From positions 1,236,001 through 1,300,000 of the forward strand of contig NZ_MTSZ01000001.1 in assembly GCF_002118315.1 (NCBI RefSeq): a stretch of 64,000 nucleotides of DNA, read 5' to 3'. The translations under genes were made by a program, and so were the position numbers. Positions 18,499 to 26,618 of this stretch are shown piece by piece. Origin of the DNA: Kiloniella majae (GTDB taxonomy: Bacteria > Pseudomonadota > Alphaproteobacteria > Kiloniellales > Kiloniellaceae). The notes under the pieces are model-generated. The model saw nothing but the letters and a program-made list of their open reading frames with translations. It had not been told where the DNA came from and searched no databases. The number at the start of each line of letters is the position of its first letter. Within the stretch, counting starts at the first letter, position 1.

Positions 18499-19576
18499 TT
18501 ATGCCTCCCTCTAGATGTCCAGGAAAATGCCCGCTTAATCCAGCATCCACAACACCATCGATCAAATTCACTTCGTACAAGGCCTTTAGATCCATAACCC
18601 CTTCGCCAAAATAATCCTGAATAGAGGATATGGCCCGCTCCAGTTCTGATTTTCGGACTTTTCGAGCAGCTTGCGCTTCTTCAAGAGAAACCAGTTGAAA
18701 GCGAATTTCAGTCCCAGGCATTAACTGCCCAAGAAGCGGAAGGTCTGATGTAATAACAGCACCTATTTTCGGATATCCACCAATTGTCTGACAATCAACA
18801 AACAAAATAATCGGCTGCCCGCTGCCTGGCACCTGAATAGCCCCCGGCACGATCCCATCAGAAATAAGATCACTTCCTTTTTCTGGCAAAGGTTCTAATT
18901 CAGGCCCTTCCAACCGGATACCCATACGATCCACATCAGAGCTGACCTTGTAGTGCTCTCCTGTGAACTTTTCGATCACGTTCTTAGAAAAATAATCATC
19001 CTGCGGTCCAGCTAGCACACGGATTGTCTGTGTTGTTGTAGAAAAGGAATCTGCAACAATTTTTTCCAAACCATCTCGCGGCTGAGGCAGTCTGACCTTT
19101 ATAGTATCACCAGCTTGCAAAGGAAGGCCGTTCACACCCCCCAATTTTGCCCGGGCATAGGTCGAATAGCTATCAAGAACCGGGACCAAATCAAAACCAC
19201 CTTCAACGGTCAAATATCCCGTCGCACCATTTTTTAATGGATCAACACTCAGAACATCTCCCTCATCCAGGGTTACGGATTGCCAGGGCTTTATAGAGAT
19301 ACTATCGCCACTGTCGGCACGCTTGTGTTCAGCAGTAACGTCGCCAGCAAGACCAAGGCGCATCTTCCCACCTGCAGCAACTACCTTTGGTCCCAGAAAG
19401 CGAAATTCTATTGCGGCTTCAAAGGGGGCATTTCCCACCAACGCATTACCTAATTGCAAAGACTGCGAGTCCGCCGCACCACTTCTTGGCACACCAAATC
19501 CGGCATATCCTTGACGCCCTTCATCCTGAAGAGAAGCGAGTATACCCGGAGAAAGGATTTTTAAGATCGCAACCAT
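18485..19576 (-). CDS. pxpC: 5-oxoprolinase subunit C (biotin-dependent carboxyltransferase-like, KipA family)
   Basis: 363 residues with the KipA/AHS2 pattern: LQDEGRQGYAGFGVPRSGA, then ADSQSLQLGNALVGN, VLAGPQDDYF, SDVDRMGIRLEGPEL and DCQTIGGYPKIGAVITSDLP. It is a subunit of 5-oxoprolinase. The start overlaps the pxpB stop by one base (TGATG). With pxpA downstream, the three genes form a tightly coupled operon, which argues for one enzyme complex rather than for the sporulation-kinase role after which KipA was named. Confidence 0.94.
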   Translation of the reverse strand: MVAILKILSPGILASLQDEGRQGYAGFGVPRSGAADSQSLQLGNALVGNAPFEAAIEFRFLGPKVVAAGGKMRLGLAGDVTAEHKRADSGDSISIKPWQSVTLDEGDVLSVDPLKNGATGYLTVEGGFDLVPVLDSYSTYARAKLGGVNGLPLQAGDTIKVRLPQPRDGLEKIVADSFSTTTQTIRVLAGPQDDYFSKNVIEKFTGEHYKVSSDVDRMGIRLEGPELEPLPEKGSDLISDGIVPGAIQVPGSGQPIILFVDCQTIGGYPKIGAVITSDLPLLGQLMPGTEIRFQLVSLEEAQAARKVRKSELERAISSIQDYFGEGVMDLKALYEVNLIDGVVDAGLSGHFPGHLEGGINEKN

Positions 19577-20322
19577 CAGCTTTCTCCCTCGCGAGACAGA
19601 AAGCTCTGCGGAGCAATACGTTCCGCAGATAAATCAGCTTTGATATCGTTATATTCTTCTATCGTAACAGGCTTGAACTTCACCGAACCACCCGCCGAGA
19701 GTAAGCTTGGCTGCGTCCAGGTATTGTTAAAAAAGGGCACCGGGCATCGGGCAAGTAAATGCCATCCACCTGGACTTTCCCATGGATAAACAGCCGTTTG
19801 TTCATTCGCAATACCAACTGACCCCGCCGGGACTCTTACCCTCGGACTTGTTCTTCTGGGAAATTGTAACCTTGCATCGAGTTCCCCCATAAAGGCAAAG
19901 CCCGGTAAAAATCCAATCAAGAAAATATCGTAAGCTGTTGAAGAGTGAATATCGATGATCTCCGCCACCGAAAGTCCACTGCGCTGCGCCACCTCATCCA
20001 AATCAGGTGCAAATTCACCCTCGTAGCAAGCAGGTAAGATCCAAAGTTCTTTATTTACCCCTTTAGCATCCAGTGGCATCTGAGCCAGTACACTGACACG
20101 TTCTGTCACCTGATTATAATCAGCAAGATCCGGATTCAAGCACACCGTTAAAGAACGACTCGCCGAGATAATATCGAAAACGCCGGGCAACCGCCCCTCT
20201 TCGACTTCTTGTTCAATCGAGCCTCTCAAAGCACGAACAGAACGCGCACCAATAGCTCCCTTAAGCTTAGGAAATTCTATCGTAAAGGCGCTATCGCCTA
20301 GTGTAAGGACTCGGATATCCAA
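19576..20322 (-). CDS. pxpB: 5-oxoprolinase subunit B (KipI family)
   Basis: 248 residues with the KipI/AHS1 pattern: SRSLTVCLNPDL, PACYEGEFAPDLDEVA, STAYDIFLIGFLPGFAFMGEL, RTSPRVRVPAGSVGIANEQT and YPWESPGGWHLLARCP. It is the first gene of the 5-oxoprolinase operon. The start is a TTG (MDIRVLTLGDSAF), the only fitting start before the conserved strand. It is divergent from TRAP system 2 with a 275-base gap that holds inverted repeats, so enzyme and transporter may be co-regulated. Confidence 0.93.
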   Translation of the reverse strand: MDIRVLTLGDSAFTIEFPKLKGAIGARSVRALRGSIEQEVEEGRLPGVFDIISASRSLTVCLNPDLADYNQVTERVSVLAQMPLDAKGVNKELWILPACYEGEFAPDLDEVAQRSGLSVAEIIDIHSSTAYDIFLIGFLPGFAFMGELDARLQFPRRTSPRVRVPAGSVGIANEQTAVYPWESPGGWHLLARCPVPFFNNTWTQPSLLSAGGSVKFKPVTIEEYNDIKADLSAERIAPQSFLSREGES

Positions 20323-20419
20323 TTTAGCTCTCTTTGAGTTTTTCGTTATTGAACTACAGCATTAGATACACATCAACTATAAATCGTTATTGTTTTATTG
20401 ACTTTTTGTCAACAAAACG

Positions 20420-20524
20420 TCATCGTTAATTTATGCGTTAATGATGACACAAGTATTTTTGGCTCATTCATCGCGCTGTATTGCTCACATTCTTCCGATT
20501 CAACGAAAAGGATTGAGCCAAAAA
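20420..20524. promoter_or_regulatory. Inverted repeats between pxpB and TRAP system 2
   Basis: Two structures lie here. TCATCGTTAA (20420-20429) pairs with 20438-20447 at 9 of 10 positions around an 8-base centre, as an operator would. TTTTTGGCTCA (20456-20466) has a perfect 11-base complement at 20514-20524, separated by 47 bases. The second could be a long-range hairpin in the 5' leader of the TRAP transcript or a looped operator pair. A further short dyad, TTGAC/GTCAA, lies just upstream around 20399-20413. No regulator can be named with certainty. Confidence 0.45.
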
Positions 20525-20597
20525 GAACGTTTACGGCCACAAATATCGCTACGAATATTAGGGCCAACACATAGAAACCCCTGGGAGGTTTTAAAAA

Positions 20598-21575
20598 ATG
20601 AAACTCTTACGTAACTTCACCGCTGGTGTTGCTGCCCTTACTATGGGCGGAATTGCCACTGTTTCTGCTGACACTTGGGATATGCCGACACCATACCCGG
20701 ACAAAACATTTCACACAGCGAACATCATTGAATTTGCCAAAGATGTAGAAACAGCAACTAACGGTGACCTGAAAATCAAAATTCATTCCGCCGGATCACT
20801 TTTCAAACACCCTGAGATCAAAAATGCTGTTCGTAGTGGTCAGGTACCAATCGGCGAATTCTTCCTGTCCCGCCTATCGAATGAACATGCTGCATTTGGC
20901 GCAGACTCCCTTCCATTCCTCGCAACTAATTACGACGAGGCAGGAAAGCTCTGGTCTGCTCAGAAACCTGTGATCAGTACCCTACTCGACAAACAGGGCC
21001 TGATGCCACTTTTCTCTGTTCCATGGCCACCACAGGGACTTTACACCAAGAAGGAAATCAACACTGTTGATGACCTCAAAGGCCTCAAGTTCAGAGCTTA
21101 CAACGCTACGCTCGAGAAGTTTGCCCAGCAAACAGGCGCAGCCCCGACACAAGTCGAAGTTCCCGACATCCCGCAAGCTTACGCAACCGGTCGTGTTGAA
21201 GCGATGATCACATCGCCTTCTACCGGCGCAAACAGTAAAGCCTGGGACTTTGTTTCTCACTACACACACATTCAAGCGTGGGTACCAAAAAACATTGTTG
21301 TGATTAACAAAAAATACTGGCGCAAGCTTGATGAAGTCACACAAAAGGCTGTTTTGGCCGCAGCAGAAAAAGCTGAAAAGCGTGGCTGGGCAATGAGCCA
21401 GGAAGAAACAGCAGCCAAAATCAAAATCATGCAAGACAACGGCGTGACAATTGTAAACCCGCCTGCAACTGAATTGATGACAGGCCTGAAAGAAGTCGGT
21501 GCCGGCATGCTTTCTGATTGGAAAGAATCTGCTGGAAGTGAAGGATCTGAAATCCTGACTTCATACGGCAAATAA
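20598..21575 (+). CDS. TRAP transporter solute-binding protein (DctP family), system 2, candidate 5-oxoproline receptor
   Basis: 325 residues. The signal peptide is MKLLRNFTAGVAALTMGGIA with a cut near VSA. The mature protein starts DTWDMPTPYPDKTFHTANI. The ligand-arginine segment is LKGLKFRAYNATLEKFAQQT, followed by EVPDIPQAYATGRVEAMITS. GGGAGG stands upstream of ATG 20598. DctP proteins of Bordetella (DctP6 and DctP7) are known to bind pyroglutamate. Divergence from pxpBCA suggests the same ligand here (inference). A terminator hairpin after the gene would lower the level of the permease genes relative to this one. Confidence 0.92.
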   Translation: MKLLRNFTAGVAALTMGGIATVSADTWDMPTPYPDKTFHTANIIEFAKDVETATNGDLKIKIHSAGSLFKHPEIKNAVRSGQVPIGEFFLSRLSNEHAAFGADSLPFLATNYDEAGKLWSAQKPVISTLLDKQGLMPLFSVPWPPQGLYTKKEINTVDDLKGLKFRAYNATLEKFAQQTGAAPTQVEVPDIPQAYATGRVEAMITSPSTGANSKAWDFVSHYTHIQAWVPKNIVVINKKYWRKLDEVTQKAVLAAAEKAEKRGWAMSQEETAAKIKIMQDNGVTIVNPPATELMTGLKEVGAGMLSDWKESAGSEGSEILTSYGK

Positions 21576-21585
21576 ATTCCCTGTT

Positions 21586-21629
21586 GGGCGGCTCATTCAC
21601 CCTAATCACGTGATGAACCGCCCTTTTTT
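21586..21629 (+). terminator. Rho-independent terminator/attenuator between binding protein and permeases
   Basis: GGGCGG at 21586-21591 pairs with CCGCCC at 21618-21623. The inner part can extend the stem (TCAT/ATGA), and six T residues follow at once. It lies 11 bases after the binding-protein stop. In TRAP and ABC operons this arrangement usually gives partial termination, so the periplasmic receptor is made in excess. Confidence 0.85.
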
Positions 21630-21703
21630 ATTCCGGCTTTTTAGGTTTATTAGGCTAAATAAATGCCTCCAGGCTTATTCGTCACTCAAGGGTGTGTGCG
21701 ACC

Positions 21704-22276
21704 ATGAGACAGATACTCAATAAAATATATTCGATCAGCGGTTGGACGGCAGCTTTTTTTATTGTCGCGATTTGCCTCACGGTTATGGCACAGGTTTTCC
21801 TGAACCTGCTTGATCGACTCAGCAGTCTTATCACAGGCGAAGCAATTGGCCTGACAATCCCATCCTATGCTGAATTTACCGGTTTCTTTCTGACTGGCGC
21901 CTCATTCCTCGCCCTTGCTTACACCCTAAGAGATGGTAGCCACATCAGGGTATCACTGGTTCTACAGCACTTACCCCCTAAAGTCCGACACATTGTTGAA
22001 ATATGGTGTTTGGGCGTTGCAGCTGCGATGGCTGTATATTTCGCGATCTACACAGGCTTTCAAGTACACGAAGCATACAAATATAACGACCTTTCGCCCG
22101 GCATGATAGCTATACCAATCTGGATACCTATGTTTCCCATGCTTGCCGGGTTAGCCATTCTCGCACTCGCTCTGATTGATGAACTGATTTGTGTCATCAC
22201 AGGTGGCGAACCAAGTTACGAAGGCAAGGGTGAAAACTTGCTCGAACAAGATCATGCTGATCTTCACGCTGAATAA
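21704..22276 (+). CDS. TRAP transporter small permease (DctQ family), system 2
   Basis: About 190 residues with four hydrophobic segments. The DctQ pattern is in IPSYAEFTGFFLTGASFLAL, then LRDGSHIRVSLVLQHLPPK. ATG 21704 is preferred over a GTG 12 bases upstream because AAGGG is suitably placed. It couples to the large permease gene 14 bases downstream. Confidence 0.87.
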   Translation: MRQILNKIYSISGWTAAFFIVAICLTVMAQVFLNLLDRLSSLITGEAIGLTIPSYAEFTGFFLTGASFLALAYTLRDGSHIRVSLVLQHLPPKVRHIVEIWCLGVAAAMAVYFAIYTGFQVHEAYKYNDLSPGMIAIPIWIPMFPMLAGLAILALALIDELICVITGGEPSYEGKGENLLEQDHADLHAE

Positions 22277-22290
22277 GAAGGGCAAGAACA

Positions 22291-23586
22291 ATGTCAGAAA
22301 TTTATTTAACCCTTCTTCTCTTGCTTACCCTGTTTGCCCTTTTGGGGTCCGGGGTCTGGGTTGCCTTCTCCCTGTTTGGTGTCGGCATCTTTGGTATGGC
22401 ACTTTTCACAGATGCACCGGTTGGTGATGTACTTGCCACAACGGTTTGGGGCGCGAGCAATCATTGGGCATTGGCCGCCTTACCGCTGTTTATCTGGATG
22501 GGGGAAATCCTGTTTCGATCCCGACTGTCAGAAGACATGTTTAGCGGTCTTTCGCCATGGATGGGAAAAGTTCCCGGCAAACTTCTGCACGTGAACATTT
22601 TTGGCTGCGCAATTTTTGCCGCGGTTTCCGGTTCATCCGCTGCGACAGCAGCAACCATTGGCAAGATGTCAATTCCCGAGCTTTCCAAACGCAAGTATCC
22701 GGAAAGCATGATGATTGGCACCTTGGCTGGATCGGCCACCCTAGGCCTGCTTATTCCACCATCCATCATTCTGATTGTGTACGGCGTCGCAACAGAACAA
22801 TCCATCGCCCGCCTTTTTATTGCTGGCGTTCTACCTGGCCTGCTTCTTGTCGGTCTTTTTGTTGGCTTTGTAATTATCTGGGCAATGATGAACAGGGATA
22901 TTCTGCCTGATGTCATTGAAGAAATATCACTGGGTGAAAAACTGAGGCGTGCAAAAAACCTGCTCCCTGTCATCATTCTTATCAGCGGCGTTATTGGCTC
23001 CATTTACACAGGCATTGCTTCACCGACCGATGCCGCAGCCGTTGGCGTTGTTCTAGCCCTGCTCTTGTCCTGGCTTACAGGGGACCTGAACAAAACGACA
23101 TTTTTCGAAGGCCTGATGGGCGCGACCAAAACATCCTGCATGATTGCTTTCATTCTGGCTGGCGCCGCCTTCCTTACCGTAGCCATGGGCTTTACAGGCA
23201 TCCCCAAACTGCTTGCTGAATGGATTGGCGGCTTAGAACTAAGTCCCTATGCCCTCTTGGCGGCGCTGACCGTGTTTTTTATCGTACTCGGCTGTTTCCT
23301 GGACGGTATTAGTGTTGTCGTTCTGACCACATCAGTAATCATGCCAATGGTAGAGCAGGCAGGCATTGATCCACTCTGGTTTGGCATATACGTCGTCATC
23401 GTTGTCGAAATGTCACAGATCACACCACCTGTAGGTTTTAATCTCTTTGTTCTACAGGCTCTGACAGGGCGAAACATATTAACCGTTGCAAAAGCAGCTC
23501 TGCCATTCTTTGGCCTCTTGATACTGGCACTTGCTATTATCATTGCCGTACCAGAAATCGTGACCTATCTTCCGAACAATATGTAG
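22291..23586 (+). CDS. TRAP transporter large permease (DctM family), system 2
   Basis: 431 residues with about twelve hydrophobic helices. DctM marks are LPLFIWMGEILFRS, FAAVSGSSAATAATIGKMSIP, GSATLGLLIPPSIILIVYG and MSQITPPVGFNLFVLQALTG. It is the inner-membrane transport subunit using the sodium gradient. The ATG follows AAGAAGGGC by a proper spacing. Last gene of TRAP system 2. Confidence 0.93.
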   Translation: MSEIYLTLLLLLTLFALLGSGVWVAFSLFGVGIFGMALFTDAPVGDVLATTVWGASNHWALAALPLFIWMGEILFRSRLSEDMFSGLSPWMGKVPGKLLHVNIFGCAIFAAVSGSSAATAATIGKMSIPELSKRKYPESMMIGTLAGSATLGLLIPPSIILIVYGVATEQSIARLFIAGVLPGLLLVGLFVGFVIIWAMMNRDILPDVIEEISLGEKLRRAKNLLPVIILISGVIGSIYTGIASPTDAAAVGVVLALLLSWLTGDLNKTTFFEGLMGATKTSCMIAFILAGAAFLTVAMGFTGIPKLLAEWIGGLELSPYALLAALTVFFIVLGCFLDGISVVVLTTSVIMPMVEQAGIDPLWFGIYVVIVVEMSQITPPVGFNLFVLQALTGRNILTVAKAALPFFGLLILALAIIIAVPEIVTYLPNNM

Positions 23587-23643
23587 GCAAGATAACCATG
23601 CCAACTGCGAGATAAACCGTTCTATTGATCAAAAGGTTCCAGT

Positions 23644-24165
23644 ATGTCTGACAAACCCAAAACTCCGCGCCACATCGTTTCATCGGAACACCTGGCCAGT
23701 GATCAGGGATGGCAGATGAGCGAACTGGAATACGGATTGATCATCGCATTCAACGGATTTTCCCGCTGGATGGTACGCTGTATGAATGCTGCCGGACATC
23801 AGGACTTCAACCCACTTGATGTCTTGGTGCTTCACAACGTGAACCATCGTAACAGGGAAAAGCGACTGAATGATATCTGCTTCGTCCTTAACGTTGAAGA
23901 TCCTCACACCGTGAACTATTCCCTTAAGAAACTCATCAAGGGCAAACTGGTCAAAGGCACAAAAAAAGGGAAAGAGATCTTCTATTCCACAACAGAAGAA
24001 GGATCCGAAGCATGCTCTGAGTACAGAAAAATCAGAGAACTTTGCCTGATAGATCCTGCCGTCGCGACCGACACCCGATTTGATGAAGTCGCTCATACCG
24101 CCCAAATTTTGCGCAGCATTTCCGGCCTTTACGATCAAGCCTCCAGAGCCGCCGCGTCTCTCTAA
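23644..24165 (+). CDS. MarR-like winged-helix transcriptional regulator
   Basis: 173 residues. The central part has a winged-helix look: FNPLDVLVLHNVNHRNREKR, then DICFVLNVEDPHTVNYSLKKL as recognition helix and GTKKGKEIFYSTTEEG as the wing. Proteins of this kind (called predicted MarR-type or winged-helix DNA-binding protein) are often found beside TRAP transporters in alphaproteobacteria. It follows the TRAP permease by 57 bases on the same strand and is probably its regulator. The effector may be the transported acid. Family assignment is by overall pattern only. Confidence 0.72.
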   Translation: MSDKPKTPRHIVSSEHLASDQGWQMSELEYGLIIAFNGFSRWMVRCMNAAGHQDFNPLDVLVLHNVNHRNREKRLNDICFVLNVEDPHTVNYSLKKLIKGKLVKGTKKGKEIFYSTTEEGSEACSEYRKIRELCLIDPAVATDTRFDEVAHTAQILRSISGLYDQASRAAASL

Positions 24166-24457
24166 TCCGACTCACCCCCAATCAAATCGTCCCAACAACA
24201 TCTAAGCGCAAAGCCTCGCCAACTTGTAAAGTTTGCGAAATGATCCCACTTGTTTTAACGTGAATGAATAATAAGAGTGCGAAACAAACACCCTCAACAG
24301 AACAGAGTTCTGCACAAAAAACAAAAGGGATAGTGAAGCCGTAGGAATATACCAGTCAAAATGACAACGAAAACGGCACACTTAAAACGTCAGGAATAGA
24401 GCAACATCCAGAATACAGCCTTGTATTTTTTTGCGAGATGCTCTTGAGGCAACGAAC

Positions 24458-25435
24458 ATGGGATCGACAAGCAACCACGCGACACATGTGGAAAATACAC
24501 TTGAAGCAAATGGCGCCGCCCAGAATGCTGTGGCAGCATCATGGCGCCGATCTAAACTTTTACACCACCTCTCCCCCGATTATACACGACCACCAGAACG
24601 CATATCTTCTTCGGAACTGAAACAGGCACGGGAAAAACTTGGCCCCCTGATTCACACCGCCGAGACAAGCCTTGATCGCCTTTATCTCGCGGTTGGGAAT
24701 GCAGGTTGTTGCGTTATTCTTGCTGATGCAAGTGGTATCGCGGTTGATCGAAGGGGAGCGGCTAGTGACGACAGAACCTATGATAATTGGGGCCTTTGCA
24801 CTGGCGCGTTATGGAGCGAAGAAAGCGAAGGCACGAATGGTATTGGCACCTGCATCGTTGAAAAACGCCCCCTGACCATCCATAAGGATCAACACTTCCA
24901 CAGTAAAAATATCAGTCTGTCCTGTAGCGCAGCCCCTATCTTTGATCATGAAGGTCACTTGCTGGCCGCCATCGATGTCTCCTCCAGCCGCGCAGACTTA
25001 ACACCAGACTTTGCAAAAATTATCTCTTTCTCTGTTATCGATGCCGCCCGGCAAATTGAATCTGAGTATTTCCGGCAAACATATCACAAAGCCGATATCG
25101 TTCTTGCCAGTCCCCCTAACGGACAACCCGGGGCATCACCCAACCTGCAAACGGCTCTGTTAGCAGTTGATCAAGACGGACTTGTTATTGGCGCTTCACG
25201 AGGAGCACGCCGCCTCTACGGGCTTGATAATGGTCCAATTAAAGAACCTATTCTGCTTGCGGATCTACGCGGAAGAGAAGTTAATCACGCCAAAGAATAT
25301 GAATTGGCTGAGCGACGGGTTATTCTTCAGGCACTCGCCCATACAGGAGGCAATGTTTCTGCGGCAGCCAACGCCATGGGCATAAGCCGGGCAACATTGC
25401 ACCGAAAGATCAAATTCCTGAATTTGGCCCTCTAA
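24458..25435 (+). CDS. GAF domain protein with Fis-type HTH (AcoR-like, no AAA+ domain)
   Basis: About 325 residues. An N-terminal helix contains AAQNAVAASWRRSKLLH, as in AcoR/DhaR activators. The GAF domain (about 75-215) includes WGLCTGALWSEESEGTNGIG, then CIVEKRPLTIHKDQHF and APIFDHEGHLLAAIDVSS. A PAS-like strand follows, and the Fis HTH is at the C-terminus (RRVILQALAHTGGNVSAAAN, AMGISRATLHRKIK). The sigma-54-activating AAA+ domain that normally sits between GAF and Fis is absent, so it cannot open sigma-54 promoters itself. GAGG eight bases before ATG 24458 decides the start. It is tail-to-tail with pspF. The role of the gene is unknown; it may regulate the neighbouring TRAP system. Confidence 0.82.
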   Translation: MGSTSNHATHVENTLEANGAAQNAVAASWRRSKLLHHLSPDYTRPPERISSSELKQAREKLGPLIHTAETSLDRLYLAVGNAGCCVILADASGIAVDRRGAASDDRTYDNWGLCTGALWSEESEGTNGIGTCIVEKRPLTIHKDQHFHSKNISLSCSAAPIFDHEGHLLAAIDVSSSRADLTPDFAKIISFSVIDAARQIESEYFRQTYHKADIVLASPPNGQPGASPNLQTALLAVDQDGLVIGASRGARRLYGLDNGPIKEPILLADLRGREVNHAKEYELAERRVILQALAHTGGNVSAAANAMGISRATLHRKIKFLNLAL

Positions 25436-25457
25436 GCCTCAACCAACAAGCGTTCTC

Positions 25458-26456
25458 CTACGAAGACCGCACAGACACCTCGTACTTCTTTAGAAGCCTC
25501 CGGAGTTGATGGTAACTCAGCGACAAGGCTTGCGCCGCATCAGTTTGGTTAAATTGATACCGCTCAAGAGTTTGCGTAAGAATCCCTCGCTCAAAATCTG
25601 CAACAGCTTCGGCAAAGTCATCAATGGCAACACTCTCGATCTCAACAGCTTCTTCCTTTTTCCTTTTTCCGCCTCCAAATCGCCAAGGACTATCAAAGGG
25701 ATCTATATATATCTCATCAATTGCTGTCTCAGTGACAGGCAATCTACAAATCGTTCGCTCAACAGCGTTTTTAAGCTCTCTGACATTGCCCGGCCAGGCA
25801 TAGTCAATAAGCTGCTTCTTCGCTCTTGCTGAGAATCCGGGGAAAAGATCACGCCCAACCTCCCGCGTAACTTCTAACGCAAAATGATGCGCCAGCGTCA
25901 GAATATCCCGGGGCCTCACACGTAAAGGCGGCAGAGTGAGAACATCAAAGGCCAATCGGTCTAACAAGTCCGCCCGAAAAGTACCCTCAGCAGCAAGTGC
26001 GGGCAAATCAACGTTCGCCGCCCCAATAACCCGCACATCCACATGAAGCGTTTCACTCCCACCAACCCGCTCAAATTCTCCATACTCAATAACCCGAAGA
26101 ACTTTCTCCTGAACCGCACTGGATGCCGTCGCAATCTCATCCAGTATAAGTGTCCCGCCATCAGCACGCTCGAACCGCCCGATATGCGTCCGTTGCGCCC
26201 CTGTAAAAGCACCTCGTTCATGCCCAAACAACTCACTCTCCAACAAACTATCCGTTAAAGCAGCGCAGTTAATTTTGACCAAAGGACCATCCCAGCGTCG
26301 GGACAGATAGTGCAGGCGGGATGTAAACAACTCTTTGCCGGTTCCCCGCTCTCCAACCACAAGACATGGCTTATCGATCAAGGCAAGTTGGGACGCCTTT
26401 TCAACCACATCCAAAAAATGAGGGTCTTCCCCGATAATATTAACAAGAGCATCCAT
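25458..26456 (-). CDS. pspF: Phage-shock sigma-54 activator PspF
   Basis: 332 residues. It lacks any sensory N-terminus and begins directly with the sigma-54 AAA+ domain: Walker A GERGTGKE (residues 35-42), the sigma-54 contact loop GAFTGA (82-87), Walker B-type GGTLILDE and the arginine-finger region FRADLLDRLAFDVLTLPPLR. A Fis-type HTH ends the protein (FNQTDAAQALSLSYHQLRRL). This layout is that of PspF, which is kept inactive by PspA until envelope stress. It is divergent from pspABC and shares a regulatory gap with it. A 12-bp inverted repeat overlaps its start codon. Confidence 0.95.
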   Translation of the reverse strand: MDALVNIIGEDPHFLDVVEKASQLALIDKPCLVVGERGTGKELFTSRLHYLSRRWDGPLVKINCAALTDSLLESELFGHERGAFTGAQRTHIGRFERADGGTLILDEIATASSAVQEKVLRVIEYGEFERVGGSETLHVDVRVIGAANVDLPALAAEGTFRADLLDRLAFDVLTLPPLRVRPRDILTLAHHFALEVTREVGRDLFPGFSARAKKQLIDYAWPGNVRELKNAVERTICRLPVTETAIDEIYIDPFDSPWRFGGGKRKKEEAVEIESVAIDDFAEAVADFERGILTQTLERYQFNQTDAAQALSLSYHQLRRLLKKYEVSVRSS

Positions 26457-26498
26457 ATTTATTAGCTATATTAGTTATCTATTTTCGCTAATAAATAT
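26455..26498. promoter_or_regulatory. Putative PspF upstream activating sites / autoregulatory repeat
   Basis: Perfect 12-bp inverted repeat: ATATTTATTAGC at 26455-26466 and its exact complement at 26487-26498. The arm centres are 32 bp apart, close to three helical turns. The left arm covers the pspF start codon, and the right arm lies 66 bp upstream of the sigma-54 promoter. The position matches PspF binding sites in E. coli, which activate psp and repress pspF. Confidence 0.65.
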
Positions 26499-26563
26499 CG
26501 TTATTTAAGGGTAAATTTTCAAGCTTATTCTCTAACACACTGTTTTAAAACAAAACTTAAAGT

Positions 26564-26579
26564 TGGCACACCTCATGCA
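26564..26579 (+). promoter_or_regulatory. Sigma-54 promoter of pspABC
   Basis: TTGGCACACCTCATGCA carries the -24 GG and -12 GC pairs at the correct spacing of the consensus TGGCAC-N5-TTGC. It lies 40 bases before the pspA start, downstream of the putative PspF sites. Confidence 0.9.
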
Positions 26580-26618
26580 ATCTATCGAAGTATTCTTACT
26601 CCTCGAAAGGAAATTGTT

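Noticed and set aside
24166..24457. Possible small RNA or hidden gene in the 292-base gap after the MarR-like gene
   Set aside because: No hairpin-U-run end, no conserved RNA pattern and no supported short frame was seen.
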